The translations under genes were made by a program, and so were the position numbers. Positions 1 to 12,816 of a stretch of DNA of 64,000 nucleotides are shown one piece after another (position 1 is the stretch's first letter; each line of letters starts with the position of its first letter). The stretch is from Ceratodon purpureus. Its lineage: Eukaryota; Streptophyta; Bryopsida; Pseudoditrichales; Ditrichaceae. A model generated the notes under the pieces. It was not told the DNA's origin, ran no database searches, and was given only the letters and a program-made list of their open reading frames with translations. The stretch lies in assembly GCA_014871385.1 (NCBI GenBank), contig CM026426.1:21318573-21382572 (forward strand), given 5' to 3'.

Positions 1-1
1 T

Positions 2-3000
2 AATCCCAACACATCTTTCAAATTACTACAAAAACTACTATCACATAATATAATAAAATTAGAACAAATAACCATGCCTAATGGCACCACCCTAATGAAC
101 CCAGATAACTTTAAAATGTACCACTGCAATCCCACAAAACTCATCAAAAGTGCTCTAAACCTTGTCAACCAACTATTTTGCTACCCCTCTTGCCACCACA
201 GATGCCACCCTCCATGCTGGTTTCACCACCCCCCAAGAACTCTAAAAAATGACTACATTATACTTAACCACAATATCCTCCCCCCACAACTCACCCCCCC
301 TATAAATCCACCTAACCCTCCTATCCCCGAACTCCCCCTTCCTCCCAAAAACATACTTAAAAATCCCCAACAATTCCCCATCCACGAAATACTAAACCAC
401 GAACATCGTAAAATCAAGGATAAATATTGGATTATCAAAAAAGACACCATATACTTATGCCAATGGAACACACCAAACAACAACTCATACCATAAATGGC
501 GAACTCAAAGAGAATTATTCCCCTAGAACGACCCTCACACATGTCATTACAACTCTGAAATACTTACCCAATACTATACAAAACAACAAAATAAGCATTG
601 TTCAGACACCATAAAAAAATACTTTTCCATTACACAAGCAAAAGATACAAGGTATGTTATCCCAGCCACAACCACTCCACTAGCTCACATCTCTATTAAT
701 GAATGTAACCCAGAAAGCGACATTCAAACAAATACAAATACAATTCAAACTAACTTAAACGTAGCACACATATATGAAGAAAATGGTCGACACCTCATTA
801 CCATTCCAAAAACAAGGTTAATATGGCTATGGAAACAATATCAGAATGCGAAAAATACACCACATAGTCTAGAACCCCCAACCCAATCTTTTGAAACTGA
901 AATTGCATGGCTATACCAAAGATATAAATACCGCATCCCAAAAAATGACCCACTTAAATGCGCCCAATACACCATACCAACTCAAATACTAGACTTTCTC
1001 ATTGAAACATTCAAAATCCAAACATCTTACTTCTCATCCCCAGTTACATGCCCCACACAACTTAGCCAATTCTACTCACCATTTTCCCGAGATATTATTT
1101 TTGGTTCCCTAGGGAAAGCATTTGATCACAAATGGAAAGATATTGGCTACGCCCATCCCCATAATGAAACAGACTTACAACAAGCCATTCATTGGGCCCG
1201 TCTTGCAGCAAAAAACAACCCTAACACAATGACCATAATCATATCCCCAGACACTAACTGGTACCAAAATTTTAATCCATACATTGGCCCCTTCCCAGAT
1301 ACACACATCATTGCCCACTTCGCCGCAGACACCATCAGGTATATAGAACCCACAATACCTCCCGACGTCAACAGTGTAAGAAAAGAATTGTCAACCCTAC
1401 AAATACTTTGCATTCATCACCAAAACAACAATATCGGTAATCTAGAACAAATGAATCAACTCAACTCCATCACAAATAATCTAAAAATACCACAGATTTA
1501 CATACAAAATGCTCCTCCTACCCCTTTAAATACCCCGGTTAAACCCAGTAAGAAATGGTCCAAATTAGACTACCCTAATACACTAACAAATAGCCACACA
1601 CACATCCCCCCAATCCCAAACTACCATACAAACCTGCCACTAAAATTCGAAGCCCAACTCAGTTATTACACCGATGGCTCTTTCATACCTCCAAAAGAAA
1701 TTGGCCCCAATAATGAATGGATGAGGGAAAAAGCTGGATATGGCATTTACAGCCCTAAAGGTATTAACATCCCCAAAAGACTCCATGGACACCAAAACAT
1801 TCTACGAGCTGAAATGATGGCTATACACGAAACACTAAAAATCATTAACACACAATTTCCTAATGAACCCGCATATATATTTACTGACTGCCTAAACGTA
1901 CTATATCTACTAAACACGCAAATTAAACACCCCACACTACATAATAGTCACCCCGACCAAACCACACTTGCCTCAATGGTAGAACTACTCCAACAAAGAA
2001 TACAACCCATTTCACTACACAAAGTCAAAGCACACATCAACATTGATGGAAACGAGAAAGCAGATAAACTAGCAAAAATCGGTGTCGACCTTGAATATAT
2101 TACTGCCGAACATCCACACGAACACGCGCATGCTACCCCATACTACTACCAAAAAGATGTATGGCCATCCATGATAGATATGCCAGACAAAGGACCAGTT
2201 AGAAACCTAGAAAAACAAATCAAGAAATACGACAGGGAAAAAAACTTAGAAATTATGGCCATACAAACTCCCAATATTTACAAATGGACAGCAAATGAAG
2301 ATATAGACAATGAACTCTCCAATGAATTCTGGAAAAATCCAATCATTACAGACAAACAAAAAACATGCCTTATTAAATTTCGTACTGGAACGTACATGGG
2401 CCATGCTAGAAAACAAATGTTTTTTGGCAGAGAAAGATTTCCATCCATCACATGTCCTATTTGTAGATCACACGAACCGGACACATGGTTACATGTTTTA
2501 CTCACATGCCAACGACAACACATACATTCACTCCGCGTCAGAAGACACAACAAAGCAGTTTGGGAAATCCGTAAATTACTAATCTCATCAGAAAAATCCC
2601 GCTGCTTTATTCTCATGAATGCTGGAACCTTCAATGATAAGCCTCCAGAAAATAGAGTACCAAATTGGTTACTCCCCTGCACATGTGGCACTCAAAGATG
2701 CCACTGTAACTCAAGATTTAGACCAGACATCTTGTGTGTGAAAGGCCTACCTTACCAAAGTGAACCCCCTTCTGAAATTAATCCCAACCTTACAATACAA
2801 TTTATTGAATTTACATTTTGCAAGGACAGATTCTCCCCAGAAACACTCCAAGCCAAAACCAACAAATACAATCCACTAATTGCCAATATCACTGCTCTAG
2901 GATGGAAAGTTGACCCTCTTATCGTCATTACAGCTGGAGCTAGAGCAACTACACACATTCCATCAATGAAATCACTTGAAGAAAAATTCCAAATACCGAT

Positions 3001-3127
3001 GCCCACCATCAAAAACACCTTCAAAAACATAAACACTATCGCCATACAATACGCCATGTCCATTCTACTCCACAAAAGAAGAATAGAAAATCACCAATCG
3101 ATTCCTCAAACATTAGATCCCCCTTAG
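2..3127 (+). CDS. LINE polyprotein C-terminal part: RNase H, CCHC knuckle and PD-(D/E)XK-like nuclease
   Basis: One frame is open from the left edge to the TAG at 3125-3127 (followed at once by TAA) except for a single in-frame TAG at 524-526; the 5' part lies outside the window. RNase H residues are visible from about 1660: the D of YYTDGSF, the E of RAEMMAI, the D of IFTDCLN, and the HINIDGNEKAD block. A CPIC...WLHVLLTC zinc knuckle follows near 2455. After it come RPDIL, FIEFTF and KTNKY, spaced like the restriction-like endonuclease of R2-type LINEs. This is therefore the end of a non-LTR retrotransposon ORF2 that would cut target DNA and degrade the RNA template strand. No reverse-transcriptase YADD box is seen, so that domain is probably upstream of the window. 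The first ~550 residues are not assignable. The internal TAG suggests a dead copy. Confidence 0.75.
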
Positions 3128-3130
3128 TAA

Positions 3131-3599
3131 AAACTTTGGAATAAAATAAAAATAAAATTTTGGTAGTAGCTAGAGCTACTCTATTTAATTGTTAGCATAC
3201 AGGTGTCAAGTCTCTTCTTGTCACTTCTCGCAAAGGGGGCTGTTGGTTGGCACAACTTATTTCCTGCTCGTGATCGCTCACTCAGCAGTATCAAACCACT
3301 CCATCCCCACATCCACTCAAACGAGTCCATCAGGGTTCGAACCCGGACCAGATCAATGAGGTAAACGCTCACATCCAACCAACAAATGAGCTCGTGGCTT
3401 GATGACCATTACATCACCACAAACTATTCTATACGCCTGTTTTCACTGGTTTCTTGTTACTGGTTACTTGTGACTAAAGTGTCTACTCTCGAAAGGGGGG
3501 AGTAGATCTTTACTTCCATACCTTTGTCCTGTGGGCTTTGGATTGGGGGTAGGTCGAACAGACACTTAATTCACGTCGGTCTCCTCCGGAGACCGAAGT
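3131..3599. repeat. LINE 3' tail or SINE-like segment with tRNA B-box
   Basis: Non-coding DNA directly after the LINE stop. It contains GGTTCGAACCC near 3336, an exact match to the RNA polymerase III B-box consensus. The B-box reads on either strand because its centre is palindromic; a convincing A-box and tRNA cloverleaf were not found. A hairpin with arms CGGTCTCC/GGAGACCG lies at 3577-3595. The segment may be a tRNA-derived SINE or a LINE 3' region that borrowed one. Confidence 0.4.
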
Positions 3600-5520
3600 T
3601 TCTCTCTCTCTCTTGGAGAGGGTGGGGAGGAGTAGAGTGGAGGGGAGGTGGAGGAGGAGGAGGAGGAGGGAGGTGAGAATGTGTACGGGAAGGAGGGGCG
3701 TTTGGACTATGGTGCTGAGTCAAAAAAAGGGGGGGGGGAAGAGAGAACGATGTTTGTATTGGACGAGGCCAGTAGGCCGAGTCCACGGTGGTGTGTGGGA
3801 TGGTGTAGGACAAAGAGAGGTGGAGGAGAGAAGGAGATGAGTTGGGAGGAGAGGAGGGGATATGGTGGGGCTGGAAGGGAAGGGGGAAAGAGTGAGGAAG
3901 AGATGGGAGTGTAGAGTTGTGGCAAGGCCGGTAGGCTGAGGCCCTAGTAGAGAGAGGAAGAGTGTGAGTGAAGCAAATGCAGGTTGATGGGAGATGAAGG
4001 GTGATGGTAGGGTAGAGGAACAATAAGTGAAAGGAGGTGGGAGGGGGGAGAATGGAGGGGAGGAAGTTGTGGAGAGAGATGGCAGAAGCGGCGGGAGGAG
4101 GATTTATGGGGGGCTGGGTGGAGTGAGGGGGGTTGCAAAGGTGAGGTTCTGGAGGGGAAATGAGAGGAAAGGGGGCAAGGGCTGTGATCTCTGGGAGATG
4201 GTAGTAGAGAACCGGGTAGGGACAGGGAACCGAGTAGATACATGGGTAAGATCTGGGTATGGAGGGGTATGAGGGGGGCGGGGCAAGGTATAGAAGGAAG
4301 CAGGGTATGGGGAGTGGATAGGGACGTGGCGAGGTGTAAGTGGAGGCAGGTTGGGCGATGGAGTTGGGGGGGATGAGTGTGTTGGGAGAGGGAAAGAGCG
4401 GTGTTGGTGAGAGAGGTTCGGGGGATGTGTTGGGAGTAAGAGAGTGTTGTGGGCGGGGGGCCATGGGTGTGAGTGTAGGGAGATGGGCAAGAGAGTGTGG
4501 GGAAGTGTGGTGAGGGGGTGGGACTGGGGATGTGCGGTGCAAAATGAGGGTTTGAGGGGCAGAGGGGCGCTGTGAGAAGGAGGGCGGGGAGGACGGAGAC
4601 GGTAATGATGGTGGTATGGAAAGCAGTTACTAGTTAGTGGCCGGGGGAGGATGTTGGGGCGTCGCGAAGCCAGAGGAGGCGTGGGCGGGAGAGACAGGGG
4701 GTCGGTGACGAAATGTAAGGTAAGTAATTTAGGGGAAGGGAGGGCGGGGAAGAAGTGGAGAGGGTGGGGTTTGGGGATGGGGGCAGTGGCGAAGCCCAAG
4801 GGCAGGAGGAGTGTTGGGGTGCGAGGAGGGGAATTGCTGAGGGGGCGGGGGATGTGGGGAGGGACTCGAGGGATGGGGGGGGGGGGGGTGGGGAAGAAGG
4901 TGCGAGACTGGCGCGGGCGTGAATCGGGAGCTGTTCATGGAGCGGAACGGCGTCCGCTGGAGTGTGGGCACGGCGAGGAAGAAGGGCGCAATGTTGGTGG
5001 AAGATGGGGAGGTAAGTGGGCGGTCTAGGATAAATAACGTTGTAGAGGAAGAGAGATTGGGGGGGGGGGGGGAGGGTGGGGGGCGGGGGTTTGTTTGTGA
5101 ATGAATGCAGCAAGGCGCGGGGGAGATGCAGGTTAAGGATCAGTGGCAGGGAGGAGGTGATGTGTCGGAGGGGGGGGGGAAAGTGCGTGCGGGGCTGTTG
5201 TCGAGGAGGTGGCGATGGCAGGGAGTAATGAGGGGGGGGGGATTGTGGTGGTGCGGGAGATGAGTGGTGGGATAGGACCATGCGGCAAGGGAGCGGATGG
5301 GAGAGAGGCCATGTGGAGGGTTGGCGGGGGGATGGGGGAGCATTGACAGGGGGATGGGGATACATGGGGGCAGAGAGGAGAAAGACACAGTGGGCTGGAA
5401 GAAATGTGCTGCTTTATTAAATTGGGGGGAGAGGTACAGAGACGTGGCGGGCCCGGAGGCACATGTCGTAGGGAGGGGGGTGATGAGAGAAAAATAGGAG
5501 AATAGCAGCAAGACAGGGAG
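3600..5520. repeat. G-rich (+ strand) low-complexity block
   Basis: The + strand is almost all G, A and T with many G runs, so the - strand gives long open frames rich in Pro, Ser, Thr and His. These frames have no domain-like sequence and arise from base composition. The block starts after a (TC)n stretch at 3601-3612 and borders the ORF1-like gene at 5672-7632. It may be the 3' flank of that minus-strand element. Confidence 0.6.
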
Positions 5521-5671
5521 GAGAAAGGGCTTACTAATCATGAGGCGATGGGGGGTTGTGGGTGCTAGGTGGATGCGGGGGACCATCGGCAGGCCTGGAG
5601 GTGAGTGCAGAGAAAATGCTGCCAATATTGTCACTGTCGGCCTTGGAAGCGGAGGTGAGAAGATGAAGCTG

Positions 5672-7632
5672 CTACCGAATGTAGTCATGGTGAGTTTGTT
5701 GTTGTTGTGTGGCTTGAGGTGTGGCCTTGTCAACGGTGGCGGTGGTGTGAGTGGTGATGTTTGTCCCGATGGTAGAGATGTGTGTTTTGAGGCGACCCTC
5801 GACTGCTTGGATAGTTGCTTCAAACTGGGAGATATTGGGGGATGGGGGTGCTTTGTTTTTCAGGGCAGTGATCGCTCCGGCAATGACCTCGCAGGTGGGC
5901 CGGTTGTCGTATGCTCTGGCTGCGGCAACGGGGTTACTCCTAGCAAGGCTCTTTGTATGGGGGATGAAGTTGATAAGTTTTTCAAGGCAGGGGACTCCGC
6001 GACGGTTGCACCAGTGGGTGTAGACCGCAGCATTGAGACAACGCAGTGTGGCAATACCTTCATGTCGGCCAAGGATATCGCCCTCAACTCGGTTGTATGT
6101 AACAGATAGAACATTGCGGGGGCCTAGCATCTTATGAAGGGCGGTAGTGGTCTGCGTCTGCGAGTACTCGACCGGGAGGCCGCGGATGAGAATAAAGGTG
6201 GTGAGGGCATCAGGGGCACTTGGATTGGTGCTGCAATCAGAGAGGGGAGCAGAGATGGCGAGGTGATGTCCATCAAATTGTATGGGTGTATTGAGAAGGT
6301 AAGTCTTAGTGGCTTCAGAAGCTACAGTAATTTCAGCTAATTCTAATTGACGGGTGCGCTTAGAGACTCCTATAAATTCGAGGTTGGCACCTGCGAGATA
6401 ACCGTGACGGGTAATCTCACCTAAAATTTGTCTGGATGTGTATTTGCCGAGGATGGGGCTTTGGAGCTGGAGGCGGCGGTTGGCAGCAATAGATGGGAAG
6501 TCGAAGCCCTTCTTGACTTTGCCAATCACATAGGTAAGGTGTTGGAGTTGAAGGGTGAATATGCGAGAGCCATTCAGAAGTAATATGCCGTCTGTGTCGG
6601 GGTTTAAGAGGTCTATTTTGAGAAATCCTAACCATTTCTTGGTTTGGGGGTGTATGACAGCAGAGACAGGTTCTTGAAATCGATTGGCAAGGGAAATTCC
6701 CATGGAATCGTAACAAGCTAGAGCAGCGGCTTCGACATCTTGTTTCAGCATCTTATGGTAGCCATGATCGAAGCGAATGACGATCTGGTGGGTGTGTGAG
6801 GGGCCTGTCAGGAGGTCTACTTGGACATTGGAGGGGATTTGGGTGAGATGATAGAATTGGCCGGAACGAGAATCAGGGCGAGCAGATGGGAAAGTTTTTG
6901 AGAGACGTGGGGGACGGCGTGGCGGCAAGACTGATACTCTTGAATTTGAGAATCTGGCATTCCAGAGAAGCTAAGGTTCTGTAGACCTAACGTAGCAACT
7001 TCAGGCAGACCGAGTTGGAGATTCAGCATTTCATGGACAGAGAAGGAGAGCCAGAGATGAGGGACAAAAAGGGAGTAGTCAATGTGGCGAACCGGGGTGG
7101 CATGAGCTTGGGCCGAGGTCAGTACGGGAGGAGCTTGGTGCTCGTGCAGGGGCGGGGGAGCAGCATTGCACGGAGAAGAGAGTGGGGGTGCCGAGGGTGT
7201 GGGATGGTGGATGGCTGTAGCCGTGGTGAACAGTTTGACCAGGGGCTTGACAGAAGGGATTGATCGGGTGTCGTTAAGTGTTATGTAGGAAGCTTGGGAG
7301 TCCCACTTGCCCTCGGAGTTGTCACTGTCGGGGTTGGCAGTGAGGAGGCGGCGGCGGCGCCGGGAACGTGTGGAATGCTCGAAAATGTTGTCATGATCCA
7401 TCATGGTTGGGGGAGGGGGGTGAGCAAGGTCACTGGGGGTGGCTGTGCACCGGTCACTGGGTACAGGTAGAGGGAGATTAGCAACAATGTTGAGAGCACG
7501 GTGAGTCCATTTGCAAGAGAGGCGCTTACGTGTGGAGCCAGCGGAGCCGGCTTTCCCCGCTGTGGAAGAGAGGGAGGAGCGGAAGGTGTTGGAAACACTC
7601 CCCCTTCTTACCGTGGTTTTTACACGGGCCAT
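5672..7632 (-). pseudogene. LINE ORF1-like / gag-like protein, frameshifted
   Basis: Two overlapping minus-strand frames (7632-6817 and 6928-5672) together look like one gene with a frameshift near 6930-6820. The upstream frame begins with an Arg/Ser/Lys-rich basic segment, then a disordered Pro/Ser/Ala-rich region. The downstream 418-residue frame has ordinary amino-acid composition and a passage resembling an RRM-type fold (TTFILIRGLPVEYSQ, then GIATLRCLNAAVYTHW), ending in a Gln/Thr/His-rich tail. A basic, RRM-like, coiled product is typical of LINE ORF1 nucleic-acid chaperones, but no diagnostic motif proves this. The strand is opposite to the LINE at 1-3127, so it belongs to a different element copy. 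The real coding part is much smaller than the surrounding C-rich open frames suggest. Confidence 0.45.
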
Positions 7633-7639
7633 AGAGGAG

Positions 7640-8450
7640 ATGGGAGGAGGATCTGGGGGTTAGACATGGCATTAGTAATAGTAAATATAAATGCAAAATG
7701 GAGACAAAGAAAGGGTGCCAAAGCGGAGGAGGGAGGGGGGACATACCAATCGTGGGGAGGGGGGACATACCAATCGTGGGGAGGGGGGGGGGGGGTGGAA
7801 GGTGCGAGGGTGGAGGTTTTATGGGAGGAGAGGTGGGTGGGGTGGGGACAGGGGAGGGGGTGCAGGGAGTGATAGTGGCAGCAGGGTGTGAGTGACGGGG
7901 CAAGGGAAGGGCGGGTGGGAACAGAAGTGGGAGGCGGTGGGAGTGGTGGGGGGAGAAGATTTGGGGAGGTAAATTCGGTGTGTAATGGAGGGGAGTGGAG
8001 GGGAGAGGGGGTGGGGGTAAGTGGGGCAGGAGGAAAAGGCAGAATTGTAGCGCTGGTGTAAGTGGGGGCTGGGAGCCGAGGGACGGGGGGTAAGGATGGG
8101 GGAGGTAAGTTTAGTGTGAAAGACAGTGTGGAGAAGAGGGAAGGGGGGGGGGTGGCGGTGAACGAGAGTGGGGGGTGGAAGGTAGTGGTGGGGGTAATTT
8201 GCAAGGGTAAGTGGTAAATTTGGTTGGGGGATGGGAATGCAGGGGTATGAGCCAAGAGAGGTGGCAGTGCTATGGCAATTGGCGGAGGATGCGGCACATT
8301 GGAGAGGGGGAGGCGAGAATGTAGGGAGGGGTAGAGTGGAGTGGGTGGGATGGATGGTGGGAGTGCGGCAGTGGGCGTGGAGGAGTGGGGAGTTAGGCGA
8401 GGGATCATGGCGATGGCGGAAGTGTAGTGAAGCGTAACAGACATCACCAA
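7640..8450. repeat. G-rich (+ strand) low-complexity block upstream of the ORF1-like gene
   Basis: Same composition as 3600-5520. It includes a tandem duplication of a GGGGGACATACCAATCGTGG unit at about 7736-7785 and many G runs able to form quadruplexes. It lies 5' of the minus-strand ORF1-like gene and could be its 5' UTR or promoter. Minus-strand open frames here are Pro/Ser/His/Thr low complexity and are not called as genes. Confidence 0.55.
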
Positions 8451-9934
8451 AAATGGTTGCAAAAATGTAATAACATGTTAACGTTATGAATAAAATGTTT
8501 TTGAGAAAAATGGCGTGCCGTAATGGTGTGGAATGTGTGTGTATGCAAAGGAAAGTGTGGGAGGAAAGAACCGGTGTGGAGTGGAACTGTGTGCGAAGAA
8601 AATGAAATAACATGTGAAAGCATGCGTAGGGGGTAAGGGGTCTGGTGCAGTGGTGTGGGGGCGGAGGGAGTATTGGTAGGGAATGTGTGGAAAATCAAGT
8701 TGGGGGGTAATGGTACGCTAGACATAGTGCAGTTTTGCAAACAGTGTTGTACTGTTGGGACCTACGAGTACATATGTGTACTTCTTGTACACTATCACTA
8801 TCAATCCTAGCCGTTCATCAAATTTCTCGCTGGATGGTGGTTCAAATTAAGATCTGCCAATGAAGATGGCTAAAACTCACACAAAGGGATTCGCCATGAT
8901 TTAGAACCTTATGATCCAGCTCGACAGAGAGGCTTGGCATCGTCGAAATTTAAACACTGGTCTGGCGGGAGGGGAGTTCGAGTTTTGGTGGGAGGATCTG
9001 GATTTGAACGGGGTTGTAAGCATCCTACATTGTTCACACCACGTGTCATTGTATTGTTATCCGACAGACTTGTCCAACGCATAATGTATTCTCATCCTAC
9101 TTCTGAAAACTATGGATTTAATGAAGACATCAAGAGCTATGGATAAGTGACACCTTCACTATTTTTTTAAGATGAATTTCAGATGAAAAATATGTCGGTG
9201 AAGTTATTGGATTTATATAGTATTCTAAAGATAAGAATAGATATAAATTAAATTAAACTACAGTAATGTAATGTAAATGAATTTTGAAAGGGATTTTGAG
9301 GAACAATTTTTTAAAGAGACCCATATTCTCAGTGTTAGTTTCTTTTGAGTACACCGTGCTCGATAATAATATCATCAACTCACACATCCAAATTTTAGTA
9401 TGGTATTTAAGAATTATTTTTATGAATTATTCAATAGTTGGAATGAACAGAAGAGATTACTCTCATGAAGTTAAGTCTTTTTATTAATAGTGTATATTTG
9501 TATAATTGGATATTTTCTATACGTAAGGTATGTATGACGAAGATAGTTTTTTTGTCAATCAAAAATTAAGTGCATGATTAATTAAAGACATTCTATTGTT
9601 TACAATTTATGCTAAAAAAATGTGTGTTCATCATTATCAAAGTGAACTCAAATTTTGAAGAATAACCTATGAATTAATCTCTATTTTAGTTGAAATTCCT
9701 TAGGACCTATTGAATCCTTAACTTTCTTAAATAGACAAGTAACACATGCAAGAAAATAGTCATATATAACTATATATTTGTAAGAATGTAAAGGTAATCT
9801 TAGAAAATAAAATAAAGTAGATGTGTTCTCTTGAATATGGTTACAAACCAATTTTTATTTGGTGCATCATAATAATAAATTAACAAACTTCTTGATTATT
9901 TTTTTATTTTTTTTAAGAAAACCAAAAATACAAG
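8451..9934. other. AT-rich intergenic DNA
   Basis: No gene is seen. A cluster of GTAC sites (three within 8770-8795) is present. The rest is AT-rich sequence without recognisable repeats or reading frames. Confidence 0.5.
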
Positions 9935-10223
9935 AAGCTTATCATTTAATCAAATACAAAAGGATTGATTAAAAATTAAAAATTAACGGCTAGAGAAAAC
10001 AATAAGCTATTGAAATCAAGTATAAAAGGGGTTAAATTATATAAACAAAGAGAATAACACAATGAGCTATCGAAATTAGAATACATAAATGGGTTGAAAC
10101 TTCAATAAAATTAGGAAAAAAACAATCAGTGAGCAAAATCCATAATGAGTTAAATTATAAAAAAATTAATAAAATTAAAAAAACAATAAGCTATCATAAT
10201 CAAGTAGATAAGGGGTTGAATAG

Positions 10224-10268
<45 letters not shown>

Positions 10269-10320
10269 AAGAAGCTATCAAAATTAAATAAAGAAGGGGA
10301 TAAATTTAAAATTAAAAAAA
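9935..10320. repeat. Minisatellite (~60-bp unit) with poly-A tract
   Basis: About five imperfect units share a core like AAGCTATCAAAATCAA followed by ATAAGGGGTTGAAT. A run of about 37 A lies at 10229-10267 inside the array. The same unit recurs at 11650-11935, again ending in a long A run. Confidence 0.65.
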
Positions 10321-11640
10321 ATGAAAAACAAACAAACAAAAAAAAGCCTTTTTTGGTTCATCTTCTTGCGAAGCATCTTTCAGAGTATTCAAGTCTAAGC
10401 TGGTTGAGTTCACTACATAGCATTTGAACCTACCTGCTCATTTCACAAGCAAGGTTTAAGTTTTGCTAAAACCTTATACAAAAGAACCCCTGACTTGTTC
10501 AATTTCGAACTAAATCAGAACATCTTGTGGCCAATTTAAACAACAACTCAGGGTAACCTTAATGTAAAGTATACCCAATGCATAAAACATCCAAAGACAA
10601 ATAGTTTTTTAGTGATTCAAAGGAGTACCATCACCAATTCAATAACAACTAAGTCAAAGAATACACTGCAGAGTAGCTTACACAAAGAAACTTCAGGTCC
10701 TTATATTAGGGCTCAAAGTATATTAGTAATTGCCTCAACACAGACTGAAACTTCAATTAAATCTAAACATTTCCTGTCAACAGAGATAAGGTAGAGAATA
10801 GGTTGAGAGAAGAACACTTGCTGAGCAATCAAAAATGGCTCAAGAGGTGGAGGACCTCACCTGCACCTATGCAAAATACAAACAATTAGTCAGTTTTCTG
10901 CGAGGTGTCTACAGTCCTTCCCACACTTGTTATTGTTTTCACAAGAGACAAATTAAAATACAGAGGAAGGGATTCATACAGAAAACATGAATCACTCCAA
11001 ACAACCCAGCACCTGACTAGAAGACGGCTGCGACATTGCTGTAAAGCAAGCAAATCACCCAAACCCCTGCTCACTGCTGAGCCTCCACATAATAATATAG
11101 AATACCCTCCACTGCCCAAGTTGGATCAAGTGGGTCTGTGCTAATTTGGGCGAGGGTGACACTGGTGAGGAACCAAAATACCAACCCAAAAGTGCCTCTT
11201 ACTGCAGGTCCAAAGTGACCAAGCCAAATTTGGCGCATTGATTGGTATGCACCAATCAGTCATGTTTATTAACAGGTAGATTGCCATTGAAAAATAAACC
11301 AAGTGTCCACCACTCATACGGCTGCAATGGCGGTTACATTCAAGATACTATAGTCAATGTGCATAACTCTGGATTTGCTATGCAAGTACATGTAGATCTG
11401 AGCATATGTGGTGGGAGGGTGGGATTTAATTGAGGTTACCATTTCGGGAAAGTTTCATGTCCCAACATTACCTCGTTACGAATTATTTCCACATCAGTAG
11501 ACAACTTGTATTTGCAACTGTGCAAGCAAGTTGCTATGTGTCATTCGTTAGCCAATCTTAAGTACTTTATTAATTTCTTTTTTGAATTATTGTTCTGAGG
11601 CCTTCACGTATAAAAAAGCCAAAACAGAAAAAAATAAAAA
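10321..11640. other. Non-coding spacer between the two minisatellite arrays
   Basis: Moderately AT-rich sequence without a convincing gene. Short open frames on both strands (up to 79 codons near 10900) lack recognisable domains. It may be the unique interior of a composite element flanked by the two minisatellite arrays, but no terminal repeats were found. Confidence 0.4.
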
Positions 11641-11938
11641 AATAAAAAATAAAAAACTATTGAAATCAAGTACACAAGGGGTTAAATTAAATAAAAAAAG
11701 AAAAAAACACAATTAGCTATCAAAATCAGGCCTACATGAGGGGTTTAGATTATAGAAAAAGGAGAGAAAAGAAAAAGAAGCTATCAATATCAAATACATA
11801 AGGGGTTGAATTATTAAGAATAAAGAAAAATAAGTAAAAAAGAGGATCTAACTAAATCAAATACATAAAGGGTTGAATAAAAACAGGAAGAAACAATATG
11901 CTATCAAAATCAAATACATAAGGAGTTGAAATGAAATG

Positions 11939-11998
<60 letters not shown>
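11641..11998. repeat. Second minisatellite array ending in a ~58-bp poly-A tract
   Basis: Five units of the same ~60-bp repeat seen at 9935-10320, in the same orientation, followed by an uninterrupted A run at 11941-11998. The long A run at the end of both arrays suggests retroposition or local slippage. Confidence 0.65.
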
Positions 11999-11999
<1 letters not shown>

Positions 12000-12816
12000 A
12001 TTGTGATCTTTGTGTCTTCTATTCCAATGAATAAGGATTGCTTCATGTTTTTTGGAAATAAGAGGACATGCGATATTACATGTACCCTTCACAAGTAAGG
12101 AAGCACCGCTATTGGTAGGATTTAAATAAGTCTTCTAGAATGTCAATTATGGGAATTAAAAAAAAGGGGAATGAAATATTTGCTATATGATATAAGTATG
12201 TGTATATACAACTTTTGAAATTTCATATGTTATATTCTTTTTCTTCTATCATTATTTTTTTTCTTATTTTTTCCTTTGATTTCCTTGTTTTCTACAATCT
12301 TTTTTTCCTTCTCCTTTCTTGAACAAAGGATGCTATGAATCATTTTAGAGTTTATGTTCAACGTGAAAAAACATTCTACAGCAATGTACTTACATATTGG
12401 TGAGTGCAGGAATGAGTTGAGGTATGAATGAAGTGACTGCTTAGACCTAAGGGAAAGGAGTTTAAGAACCGGTGGTCACCTATTACCACTTTGGTTATTA
12501 ATTGAGTCAAACGGTGATTACCGGTAACTGGAAAACCACGCAGTGCTAATGATTGGTGGCCGGAGGTTACCATCGTCTCGCACCTTGCCTCGAGGAGAGG
12601 CTACGCAGAGTCTCGGGGGTTTACTGCAGGAGGATTTTGCATACTGGGTTTTTGCTTGAAGGGGGCTGTGATCTCCCTAGGTCGCTCGGGTGTGTGGGCG
12701 GGAAGGCTTGAAGGTTTTACTTTGTGTAGGGTTTGAGGGGCGGGGGGGGGGGAAGACGTAGTTGTGGTGAGGGGACGACGTAGTTGTTTTAGGGGGCATT
12801 TCAGTTGGCATTGAGC
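11999..12816. other. Intergenic DNA upstream of the RING-like pseudogene
   Basis: Shifts from AT-rich to G-rich towards the poly-G tract. An imperfect palindromic zone around 12470-12580 carries ACCGGTGGTCACC and ACCGGTAACTGG. No gene is seen. The last ~200 bases are the likely 5' leader of the gene starting at 12911. Confidence 0.4.

Noticed and set aside
524-526. Clean reassignment of UAG to glutamine in this genome
   Set aside because: TGA and TAA also interrupt recognisable frames, together with frameshifts, so pseudogene decay explains the data more simply. Kept only as an alternative in the findings.
3330-3350. tRNA gene
   Set aside because: Only the B-box is convincing; no complete acceptor, D and anticodon stems could be drawn.
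3571-5823. Long minus-strand Pro/Ser/His-rich open frames (up to 323 codons)
   Set aside because: They arise from C-rich, stop-poor DNA; the composition is uniform low complexity, with overlapping frames of the same kind and no domains.
7620-8613. Minus-strand 264- and 280-codon frames
   Set aside because: Same base-composition artefact as at 3.6-5.8 kb; two phases give equally long Pro-rich frames.
11852-12092. Poly-Phe frames on the minus strand
   Set aside because: Translation of the poly-A tract at 11941-11998.
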